Source of the DNA: Actinomycetes bacterium
Lineage (GTDB): Bacteria > Actinomycetota > Acidimicrobiia > Spongiisociales > UBA5794
DNA: 5,242 bases
NCBI GenBank assembly: GCA_023336875.1
Contig: JAMBLH010000286.1
Location: forward strand, 1-5,242
Reading direction: 5' to 3'
Notes under the pieces: model-generated
Databases searched by the model: none
Told to the model about the DNA's origin: nothing
What the model saw: the letters and a program-made list of their open reading frames with translations, nothing else
In this document: piece after piece, positions 1 through 5,159 of the stretch
Position numbering within the stretch: position 1 is the first letter of the stretch
How the letters are laid out: the number at the start of each line of letters is the position of its first letter
Translations under genes and position numbers: made by a program

Positions 1-540
1 ATCCACGTTCGGTCGTCGTTTCACGACGGCGCAGGGACCTGGGTCAAGGAGGAGACGATGGAACAAGCTGTTGTTCGTGGCATAGCCCACGACGATTCAG
101 AGGCAAAGGTCACTGTCTACCGGGTGCCAGATACTCCGGGTGTGGCCGCATCCCTGTTCGAGCCGCTCGCAGAGGCGGGTGTGAACGTCGACATGATCGT
201 CCAGAATGTTTCCCACGACGGATTCACGGATATCAGCTTCACCGTGCCGCTGACAATGCTTGACGTAGCGGAGCGAGAGGCCAGGGCGCTCGCTCTCGAA
301 GTTGGTGCCGGTGGTGTGAACGTCGACCCAGGGATCGCGAGAGTCACGGTTGTGGGAATCGGCATGAAGACCGAGTCCGGGATTGCCGCTCGGATGTTTC
401 GGATTCTTGCCGATCACGAGATCAACATCCAGATGATCTCCACCTCTCCGATTCGCATAGCGTGTGTTGTCGCGGGTGACGAAGTAGTCCAGGCAGTCAA
501 AGCTCTCCATGTAGGCCTCGGTCTCGAGAAGGAATCCTGA
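1..540 (+). CDS. lysC: Aspartokinase, C-terminal regulatory part (5' end outside window)
   Basis: Aspartate kinase phosphorylates aspartate to aspartyl phosphate, the first step towards lysine, threonine, methionine and diaminopimelate, in the cytoplasm. The frame is open from base 1 and ends at TGA 538-540, so the catalytic kinase domain lies upstream of the window. Visible are the end of the catalytic region (HVRSSFHDGAGTWV) and two ACT domains. Counted from the Met at 58, ACT1 spans about residues 17-85 and holds the effector-segment motif QNVS; ACT2 spans about 95-155 and holds STSPIRIACVV. These match the usual feedback-binding region of aspartokinases, so inhibition by lysine and/or threonine is expected; the effector cannot be told from this fragment. 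An internal start at 58 would give a 160-residue beta subunit. The stop overlaps the start of asd, implying one operon. Identification is firm. Confidence 0.95.
   Translation: MHVRSSFHDGAGTWVKEETMEQAVVRGIAHDDSEAKVTVYRVPDTPGVAASLFEPLAEAGVNVDMIVQNVSHDGFTDISFTVPLTMLDVAEREARALALEVGAGGVNVDPGIARVTVVGIGMKTESGIAARMFRILADHEINIQMISTSPIRIACVVAGDEVVQAVKALHVGLGLEKES
46..60 (+). promoter_or_regulatory. Internal ribosome binding site and start for an aspartokinase beta subunit
   Basis: AAGGAGGAG at 46-54 is a near-perfect Shine-Dalgarno sequence, placed five bases (counted from GGAGG) before an in-frame ATG at 58-60 inside lysC. The product would be 160 residues holding both ACT domains. In Corynebacterium glutamicum and Bacillus, lysC has an in-frame internal start giving a small beta subunit of about this size, which pairs with alpha in an alpha2beta2 enzyme. 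Use of the start here is inferred from position and strength. Confidence 0.7.
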
Positions 541-542
541 TG
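527..542 (+). promoter_or_regulatory. Ribosome binding site and coupled start of asd
   Basis: AGAAGGA at 527-533 sits six bases before the ATG at 540-542. The A of the ATG is the last base of the lysC TGA, so terminating ribosomes can reinitiate. This fixes the asd start, and the protein begins directly before the Rossmann beta strand (PKVAIVGATG). Confidence 0.75.
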
Positions 543-1568
543 GACACATACTCAAGGCCGAAGGTCGCGATCGTCGGTGCAACTGGCGCCGTTGGCACGA
601 CGATGCTCTCGATTCTCGAGGAGCGTGGGTTTCCGTTGTCGGAACTGCGGTTGATGGCATCGTCGCGATCAGCCGGTCGAACGATTGGCACAAAGTGGGG
701 CGATGTCGTCGTCGAAGATCTCGAGACGGCCGATCCTGCAGGTGTCGATATTGCTCTGTTCTCAGCAGGTGGAGCTCGATCACTCGAATACGCGCCGCAC
801 TTCGCCTCTGCTCAAGCGACGGTGATAGACAATTCATCGGCTTTCCGTGGCGATGCCACGGTCCCGCTCGTGGTTGCCCAAGTGAACGACGATGCGATTC
901 GCTCGAATGAGGGCATCGTTGCGAACCCAAACTGCACAACGATGGTTTTGATGATGGCAGCAGGGCCACTTCACGAAGCGGCGGGGCTCAGGACGATGTT
1001 TGCGACTTCATACCAGAGTGTCTCGGGGTCCGGACAGAAGGGCATCGCTCAATTGAGTTCGGAGATAGATTTCTTCAACAAGGACAGGGATGGGCTCGTG
1101 TCCGGCGGTTGGGAGGACCCTGTTGGCGATCTCTACACCAGGCCAATCGCGTTCAACGTGCTGCCTCTTGCCGGTTCGATCACAGATGCTGGGTACACGG
1201 ATGAGGAATGGAAGCTGGTGAGCGAGTCGCGAAAGATCCTTGGACGCGACAAGATTGCGGTTGAACCGACGTGCGTGCGCGTGCCGGTAATGGTCGGCCA
1301 CGGCATAGCAACGTCAATGTGGTTTGACCGTCCCGTGGATCTCGATGAAGCCGTTGCAGTACTCGGTTCCGCTCCTGGCGTTCAGCTGTGGGATGACACA
1401 ACCGTTCCCACACCCCTTGACTCGGTGGGAATCGACGACATCCTGGTGGGAAGGCTCCGAGAGACCATTGGATTCCCCGGCGGGATCGCCCTATTTGCCA
1501 TCGGCGACAACCTGAGAAAGGGTGCCGCCCTGAACGCCGTGCAACTGGCAGAGTTGTTGCTCGCGTAG
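540..1568 (+). CDS. asd: Aspartate-semialdehyde dehydrogenase
   Basis: This enzyme reduces L-4-aspartyl phosphate to L-aspartate-4-semialdehyde with NADPH, the second step of the aspartate pathway and the branch point to diaminopimelate/lysine and homoserine. The 342-residue length is normal for the family. The N-terminal Rossmann fold has the nucleotide loop GATGAVG at 13-19. The catalytic cysteine is Cys132 in NPNCTTM. SYQSVSGSG follows at 157-165. Substrate-binding Arg247 lies in CVRVPV, the catalytic-type His254 in GHG, and the conserved C-terminal DNLRKGAALNAVQ at 323-335. All expected key residues are present, so it should be active. The ATG at 540 overlaps the lysC TGA by one base (TGATG) and has AGAAGGA six bases upstream, indicating translational coupling. 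A strong hairpin follows the gene. Identification is very secure. Confidence 0.97.
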   Translation: MDTYSRPKVAIVGATGAVGTTMLSILEERGFPLSELRLMASSRSAGRTIGTKWGDVVVEDLETADPAGVDIALFSAGGARSLEYAPHFASAQATVIDNSSAFRGDATVPLVVAQVNDDAIRSNEGIVANPNCTTMVLMMAAGPLHEAAGLRTMFATSYQSVSGSGQKGIAQLSSEIDFFNKDRDGLVSGGWEDPVGDLYTRPIAFNVLPLAGSITDAGYTDEEWKLVSESRKILGRDKIAVEPTCVRVPVMVGHGIATSMWFDRPVDLDEAVAVLGSAPGVQLWDDTTVPTPLDSVGIDDILVGRLRETIGFPGGIALFAIGDNLRKGAALNAVQLAELLLA

Positions 1569-1591
1569 TCCGCAACACCAACGGCACCTGA

Positions 1592-1643
1592 CCGTTTTGG
1601 CGTGGTTAGCGGGAAGATATTCCCGCTAACCACGCCAAAACGG
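1592..1643. terminator. Perfect 24-bp hairpin, probable bidirectional terminator between asd and tRNA-Pro
   Basis: The left arm (1592-1615, starting CCGTTTTGGCGTGG) is exactly complementary to the right arm (1620-1643, ending CCACGCCAAAACGG). The loop is the four bases GATA (1616-1619). There are no mismatches in 24 pairs. It starts 23 bases after the asd stop and lies 10 bases beyond the CCA end of the convergent tRNA gene, the place for a terminator serving both. No T-run follows on either strand, so it would be a U-less terminator, a type reported in actinobacteria. Alternatives are a protein-binding palindrome or a dispersed palindromic repeat. Confidence 0.7.
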
Positions 1644-1653
1644 AGTGGAGGTG

Positions 1654-1730
1654 TGGTCGGGACGGCCGGATTTGAACCGGCGACCTCATCGTCCCGAACG
1701 ATGCGCGCTACCAAGCTGCGCCACGTCCCG
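1654..1730 (-). tRNA. tRNA-Pro, anticodon CGG
   Basis: Read on the minus strand, the gene folds into a complete cloverleaf. The acceptor stem is CGGGACG paired with CGTCCCG. The D stem is GCGC/GCGC with loop AGCTTGGTA. The anticodon stem is CATCG/CGATG with loop TTCGGGA, and the T stem is GCCGG/CCGGC with loop TTCAAAT. The discriminator is A. The anticodon CGG (1696-1694) reads proline codon CCG, and G37 is present as expected. The body is 74 bases, and the 3' CCA is encoded (1656-1654), giving 77. It lies 26 bases beyond the stop of the CNNM-family gene on the same strand and faces asd. It may be transcribed from its own -10 box or by readthrough from upstream. The isoacceptor is unambiguous. 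Confidence 0.97.
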
Positions 1731-1740
1731 ATGGGCCGAG

Positions 1741-1746
1741 TGTATA
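1741..1746 (-). promoter_or_regulatory. Possible -10 box of the tRNA-Pro gene
   Basis: TATACA on the minus strand lies ten bases before the mature 5' end of the tRNA (1730), which would place transcription start only a few bases upstream of it. No good -35 hexamer is visible at normal spacing (GAGAAC at 17 bases). It partly overlaps a 6-bp inverted repeat (1744-1760). The call rests on position and one hexamer only. Confidence 0.4.
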
Positions 1747-1760
1747 GCTGGAGGAGCTAT
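1744..1760. repeat. Short inverted repeat at the end of the CNNM-family gene
   Basis: ATAGCT (1744-1749) and AGCTAT (1755-1760) form a perfect 6-bp inverted repeat around a five-base spacer. It covers the stop codon of the CNNM-family gene (1757-1759) and part of the possible tRNA -10 box. It is too short and has no T-run to be a convincing terminator, and could be chance. Confidence 0.3.
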
Positions 1761-3001
1761 TGGGTTCTCTCGACTTTGATGCGATCGACTCGCTGACGAT
1801 CCATGGCAAGGATGGTGTAGCGGAATCCGTCATCGACCACCTCATCACCGCGGCCAGGGATCTTGCCGATTGTGGTGATGATGTAGCCGCCAACAGTTGA
1901 GTAGGGCCCGTCGGGAATCGTGTGGTCGATTGCGGCCTCGAGATCATCGATATCTAGCCTGCCATCTGCAATCCATACACTCGGTGCAATCTGGGTAGCC
2001 GAAGGCGTGCCAGCGTCGAACTCGTCCTGGAGTTCGCCAACAAGCTCGGCGACAAGGTCCTTGATGGTGACGATGCCCTCCACCCCACCGTGTTCGTCGA
2101 CTACCACAGCCATGCCGTAGCGTCGTGCCCGCATCTCCTCGAGCGTATCGAGCACAGACATCGTCTCTGGCACGTAGTTCGGTGGTCGGATGTTCGGGGC
2201 AACATCGTCTTCATCGTCCGGTCGACGCGGGAGATCCTTCACGTGAACGATGCCTTGGAGATCGTCAAGTCCGTTCGCTGTGACGGGGAATCTCGAGTGC
2301 CCGGTCTCTGTTACCGCGCGACGCAGTTCATCTGATGTGACGGGTGCAGGAACCGTCACGATATCCAGTCGGGGCGTCATCACGTCTCGGACCGACGTAT
2401 CCGCCAGATGAAACAGGGCGTCGATGATCTCGCGCTCTGCCTGCTCGATCTGTCCCCCACGCTGGCTGAGTGCTGCCAGCGCCCGTATGTCGTCCTCGGT
2501 GACATCGCCGAGACCACCGTCAACATTGATGCGCAGCATCCTCAGCAACCCGCGGGTAATGGCGGAGAAGAAGCGTGCGATCGGTGCCAGGACGATCGAG
2601 AGGTTCCAGATGACCGGCGCGACCCGGAGCGAAAACTTCTCCGGATGACGAGCAGCGATCGTCTTCGGAGTGATCTCGCCAAAGATCAGCAGCACAGCGG
2701 TCATTACGGCAGTTGCGACCCAGGGCCCCCAGGTCTCGCCGATAAGGGAGACGAAGAGGATCGTTGCAACGGATGCGGAGAGCACGTTGACCGTGTTGTT
2801 CGCGACGAGGAGCGTCGAGAGCATGCGTTCAGGATGCGAAACAAGCTGTTCCAGACGTTTGCCCCTTGGATCGGTCTCAGCGAGGAGGTGCACTCGTTCG
2901 CGAGAGATACCGATCAGCGCTGTCTCAGACCCGGAGAAGAATCCCGAGGCAAGTGTGCATGCTCCCAGAATCGCGAGGTAAACAACAGTTTCGCTCGTCA
3001 T
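1757..3001 (-). CDS. CNNM/CorC-family membrane protein (DUF21, CBS pair, CorC_HlyC domain)
   Basis: A 414-residue integral membrane protein of the HlyC/CorC (CNNM, TlyC) family. Members are linked to Mg2+/Co2+ transport or efflux; the older hemolysin label is not a reliable function. The DUF21 membrane domain covers about 1-180, with hydrophobic segments near 5-30, 62-88, 93-112 and 127-148, and the family motifs FFSGSETA (21-28) and GEITPKT (108-114). A CBS pair follows at about 204-330. Its markers are VRDVMTPR, GHSRFPV (234-240) and VVVDEHGGVEGIVTIKDL (299-316), and it is expected to bind Mg-ATP or another nucleotide on the cytoplasmic side. The C-terminal CorC_HlyC domain is about 338-410. 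The length is normal. The ATG at 3001 is the only start codon before an upstream in-frame TAG; no clear ribosome binding site precedes it. It lies 46 bases behind the receiver-like gene on the same strand, so cotranscription is likely. Ion specificity cannot be read from the sequence. Confidence 0.92.
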   Translation of the reverse strand: MTSETVVYLAILGACTLASGFFSGSETALIGISRERVHLLAETDPRGKRLEQLVSHPERMLSTLLVANNTVNVLSASVATILFVSLIGETWGPWVATAVMTAVLLIFGEITPKTIAARHPEKFSLRVAPVIWNLSIVLAPIARFFSAITRGLLRMLRINVDGGLGDVTEDDIRALAALSQRGGQIEQAEREIIDALFHLADTSVRDVMTPRLDIVTVPAPVTSDELRRAVTETGHSRFPVTANGLDDLQGIVHVKDLPRRPDDEDDVAPNIRPPNYVPETMSVLDTLEEMRARRYGMAVVVDEHGGVEGIVTIKDLVAELVGELQDEFDAGTPSATQIAPSVWIADGRLDIDDLEAAIDHTIPDGPYSTVGGYIITTIGKIPGRGDEVVDDGFRYTILAMDRQRVDRIKVERTQ

Positions 3002-3047
3002 TGCACCAACGGCAACGGTCGCTGCGTACTCGCAGGTTCTCTATCGG

Positions 3048-3416
3048 TCATGTCGTAGCGGTTGATTCCGGCGCAACGGCGGCCTGAAGTTCAGACGCTG
3101 GCGCACTCTTGAGTAGCCAGTTTCTTGCACCCGATCGTCCCGCCAGGAATGAGTCAGCTTCACGGTCGAGGAGGATAGTTACCGGAATCTCGTCGGCCGA
3201 GCCCGCCTTGGCACGAACGTCTCGTGCAACAGCCATGGCTCCCATCGTGCCGACCTGCATGCCAACAAGCACCACATCAACGTTCTTCTCGTATGCGGTA
3301 GCGGCTGCAGTGTCAGAGTCCGGGTGATCGACAATCAGAGCATCGGCTGACGCCAGTGATGCATGGATTTGATCGATGAGACTCTGTCGATCGGCGACGA
3401 GAAGAATCGTGTGCAT
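3048..3416 (-). CDS. Stand-alone receiver-like protein lacking the phosphoacceptor aspartate
   Basis: A 122-residue protein with the alternating beta-alpha pattern of a CheY-like receiver domain and nothing else: no DNA-binding or output domain. Strand 1 is TILLVAD (3-9), where the usual acidic pair is reduced to Asp9. Strand 3 is VDVVLV (46-51), followed by Gly52 where the phosphorylated Asp normally stands. The loop QVGTMGAMA (54-62) matches the receiver loop after that residue. Strand 4 is VTILLD (79-84), then READSFLAGRSGARNWLLK, ending at the conserved Lys103; the proline that usually follows is Ser. It is therefore probably a pseudo-receiver acting through protein contacts or a small ligand rather than phosphorylation. 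The Met at 3416 starts directly at strand 1; a longer frame to 3704 would run into the NfeD gene and is rejected. There is no Shine-Dalgarno sequence, but TACTCT seven bases upstream suggests a near-leaderless mRNA. It is probably cotranscribed with the CNNM-family gene. The partner is unknown. Confidence 0.75.
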   Translation of the reverse strand: MHTILLVADRQSLIDQIHASLASADALIVDHPDSDTAAATAYEKNVDVVLVGMQVGTMGAMAVARDVRAKAGSADEIPVTILLDREADSFLAGRSGARNWLLKSAPASELQAAVAPESTATT

Positions 3417-3423
3417 GAAGTGG

Positions 3424-3455
3424 AGAGTAGCCACCGGCAGTCCGACAGATGTCAA
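3424..3455 (-). promoter_or_regulatory. Possible promoter of the receiver-like gene
   Basis: On the minus strand, TTGACA (3455-3450), a perfect -35 consensus, is followed after 20 bases by TACTCT (3429-3424), a TANNNT -10 box. The -10 box ends seven bases before the ATG at 3416, so the transcript would begin at or next to the start codon. The 20-base spacer is longer than ideal, which lowers confidence. Confidence 0.45.
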
Positions 3456-3467
3456 CGGGCGAATCGT

Positions 3468-3473
3468 TACCCT
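3468..3473 (+). promoter_or_regulatory. -10 box for a leaderless NfeD-family transcript
   Basis: TACCCT fits the actinobacterial TANNNT -10 consensus. Its last T is exactly seven bases before the A of the ATG at 3480, which puts the transcription start on the start codon. No Shine-Dalgarno sequence is present (TCGCGGC precedes the ATG), consistent with leaderless translation. This supports the start at 3480 over the in-frame ATG at 3363. A clear -35 is not seen. Confidence 0.5.
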
Positions 3474-3479
3474 CGCGGC

Positions 3480-4787
3480 ATGCGTCTCTCTCTGTTTTCT
3501 GCCCTTGTGGCTCTGACGGTCACCCTCATTGCTGGGAGCGTGTTTGGGGCGTCCGAGGACGATCCGATCGTGGTCATTGAGGTCAGCGACCCAATGGACC
3601 AACAATCGATCGACTATGTGTCTGACACGATCAGTACCGAGCAGGCCCATCTGTACATTCTCAAGATCGACAGCCCTGGAGTCTCCTCCGGCGATGTTGC
3701 CCACTTGTACCAGGCAATCCTTGAAGCTCGTGCGCCTGTTGTCTCATGGATTGGACCCAACCCGGCGTCGGCGTTCGGCGGTGTCGCGTACCTCGCGAAC
3801 CATGCCGACATCAGATCAGCAGCGCCTGGGACACGGATCGGCTATCTCGACCCTGCGGTCCAACGTGGAGATGCGCCAACACCTTCCCAACGCGTCGACG
3901 ATGATCCGGAGACGTTCGCGGACGAGGTTGAGGCATTGGCGCAGTCGACTGTGACTGTCACCGTCAAAGATCCTGTGATCATTGGCTTTGTCGATCGGGT
4001 CGACCCGGCGCTTGGCCAGCTGATTGTGTCGCTCGATGGAGTCGAGGTTGCCCGCGGTGATGAGACCTGGGAGCTGTCAACTGCTCGCGTAGAGACCGTG
4101 GAGGGGCAGGAGATCCTTGTCGCAACTCGCACGGTGAAGTTCATCAAGCCAGGTCTGATGGATCGCTTCCTCCGTCTTGCGTCGCGTCCCGAGACCACTT
4201 TCCTGTTTCTATTGATCGGTCTCTCCTTTGCGGCGTTTGAGTTCTACGCAGCCGGTCGAGGATTGATGGCTGGCGTTGCGGCGGTGTCGCTCATCCTCGC
4301 TGGATATGGCATGGCGACACTCCCCATGTGGTGGCCAGCAGTTGGGGCCACGCTCGTCGGTTTGGGGGTTCTTGTATGGGGCTTTGCGCAGAACCGCGTT
4401 GATTGGCGCGCTGTTCTCGGCACAGTACTTCTGCTCGTTGGAGGGTTTACATTCACGACCAGCCGGCCAGCGTATCCGCCCGGTGCCTGGATGGTCATTC
4501 TCGCGATCGCTGCTTCCGTTGCTTTCATCTGGTACTCACTCACCGCGGTGGTTCGTGGGCGGTTCGCCACACCAACGGTAGGTAGGGAGGAATTGCTTGG
4601 CAGGCGGTGCCTTGCAGTGTCCGACCTCGATCCCGAAGGTGTCGTCATTGTCGATGGAGCGCGGTGGTCTGCAACAGCTGACAGGGGCGTGGTGATTGGG
4701 GCTGGTGCGGCAGTCGAGATCGTTGGCCTCACAGGACTCGTCCTTGAGGTTGATCCTGTCGTCATGGCAGGCCGCGAAGAAAAGTAG
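3480..4787 (+). CDS. NfeD-family membrane protein with degenerate ClpP-like domain
   Basis: A 435-residue protein laid out like long-form NfeD (membrane-bound ClpP-class protease) proteins. Residues 1-23 form a signal peptide with a likely cut after VFG, before ASEDD. Residues 29-195 are a ClpP/crotonase-like domain: IVVIEVSDPMD, LYILKIDSPG (58-67), VVSWIGPNPASAFGGVAYL (87-105), AAPGTRIG (114-121) and IIGFVDRV. Hydrophobic segments follow at about 240-258, 262-281, 285-303, 311-326 and 337-354. A C-terminal NfeD OB-fold covers about 366-428. Long NfeD proteins cleave stomatin-like partners and are tied to membrane quality control. Here the only Ser near the expected nucleophile site is Ser97, in an unusual context (PASAFGG rather than the common ASAG), and no lysine occurs between it and Lys163, so proteolysis is doubtful. 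No stomatin gene is adjacent. The ATG at 3480 is chosen because it starts the signal peptide. The stop is followed by whiB. Family call firm; activity uncertain. Confidence 0.85.
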   Translation: MRLSLFSALVALTVTLIAGSVFGASEDDPIVVIEVSDPMDQQSIDYVSDTISTEQAHLYILKIDSPGVSSGDVAHLYQAILEARAPVVSWIGPNPASAFGGVAYLANHADIRSAAPGTRIGYLDPAVQRGDAPTPSQRVDDDPETFADEVEALAQSTVTVTVKDPVIIGFVDRVDPALGQLIVSLDGVEVARGDETWELSTARVETVEGQEILVATRTVKFIKPGLMDRFLRLASRPETTFLFLLIGLSFAAFEFYAAGRGLMAGVAAVSLILAGYGMATLPMWWPAVGATLVGLGVLVWGFAQNRVDWRAVLGTVLLLVGGFTFTTSRPAYPPGAWMVILAIAASVAFIWYSLTAVVRGRFATPTVGREELLGRRCLAVSDLDPEGVVIVDGARWSATADRGVVIGAGAAVEIVGLTGLVLEVDPVVMAGREEK

Positions 4788-4830
4788 TGGAAGATCCGAA
4801 ATTTCCCTTTCGCTCACAGCTTTCTGCGGC

Positions 4831-4836
4831 TAGATT
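4831..4836 (+). promoter_or_regulatory. Possible -10 box upstream of the WhiB-family gene
   Basis: TAGATT matches TANNNT and ends seven bases before an in-frame GTG at 4844, a leaderless spacing. It could serve a leaderless 102-residue form, or give a short 5' leader for the ATG at 4880 or 4898. The expected -35 zone (around 4808-4813, TTTCGC) is weak. Copies of CG(C/G)TCACAG flank the box at 4811-4819 and 4847-4855. Confidence 0.4.
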
Positions 4837-4897
4837 CGCCATCGTGCGGTCACAGTTGAGCGCACTCGGAATCCGTCAAATGAAAGGCATATCCCTG

Positions 4898-5152
4898 ATG
4901 TCGCCCGACCGTTCCTGGCAGCCTGTTGCTCTGTGCAGCGGCAACCACTCCCATCTCTTCTTCCCCCCGAGCGCCCAGGAACGCAAGGATGAACGACAAC
5001 GCAGAGAGACCCGTGCCAAAGCTGTTTGTCAGGTGTGCCCTGTTGTGAGCGACTGCCGAACGTATGCTCTCCAGATCAGGGAGCCATATGGCATCTGGGG
5101 TGGACTCACAGAAACTGAACGTCGCAGGACCCACGCCAGCGCCGTCGCCTAG
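4898..5152 (+). CDS. WhiB-family iron-sulfur transcriptional regulator, WhiB3-like
   Basis: WhiB-like proteins are small actinobacterial regulators that hold a redox- or NO-sensitive [4Fe-4S] cluster and bind the sigma factor. From the ATG at 4898 the product has 84 residues. The four cluster cysteines are Cys13, Cys44, Cys47 and Cys53 (C-x30-C-x2-C-x5-C), preceded by the conserved Trp7 and LFFPP. The turn motif GIWGG (65-69) is followed by LTETERRR. EPYGIWGGL and the long first cysteine interval recall Mycobacterium WhiB3 rather than WhiB1, but orthology is not shown. The C-terminal tail after ERRR is only THASAVA, so the basic DNA-contacting tail is short. The start is uncertain: 4898 has AAAGG ten bases upstream and fits the conserved domain; 4880 (ATG) and 4844 (GTG, leaderless spacing) are in frame. 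A GTG at 4787 overlapping the previous stop is unlikely. It converges with the probable selB end. Confidence 0.9.
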   Translation: MSPDRSWQPVALCSGNHSHLFFPPSAQERKDERQRRETRAKAVCQVCPVVSDCRTYALQIREPYGIWGGLTETERRRTHASAVA

Positions 5153-5159
5153 CGGGCTC

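Noticed and set aside
538..540. In-frame UGA at the end of lysC as a selenocysteine codon, considered because selB may be nearby
   Set aside because: The protein already has full aspartokinase C-terminal length and the UGA overlaps the asd start, so it is a normal stop.
97..969. 290-codon open frame on the minus strand across lysC and asd
   Set aside because: It lies opposite two certain genes, has low-complexity Arg/Ser/His-rich content with no domain, and crosses the lysC-asd junction.
1592..1643. Palindrome as insertion-sequence ends or a CRISPR repeat
   Set aside because: There is one copy only, no spacer-repeat periodicity, no transposase and no target-site duplication.
2408..3058. 216-codon open frame on the plus strand opposite the CNNM-family gene
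   Set aside because: The opposite frame has all DUF21, CBS and CorC_HlyC motifs in order; this one has no recognisable domain and is a mirror frame.
3363..3479. Earlier in-frame start of the NfeD-family gene at 3363
   Set aside because: It would put 39 polar residues before a clear signal peptide, overlap the receiver-like gene and skip the leaderless promoter spacing at 3480.
3417..3704. N-terminal extension of the receiver-like gene up to 3704
   Set aside because: It would overlap the signal peptide and ClpP-like region of the NfeD gene, and the receiver fold begins right at the Met at 3416.
4244..4765. 173-codon minus-strand frame within the NfeD gene
   Set aside because: Thr/Pro/Arg-rich translation typical of an antisense frame of a membrane protein; no start signal or domain.
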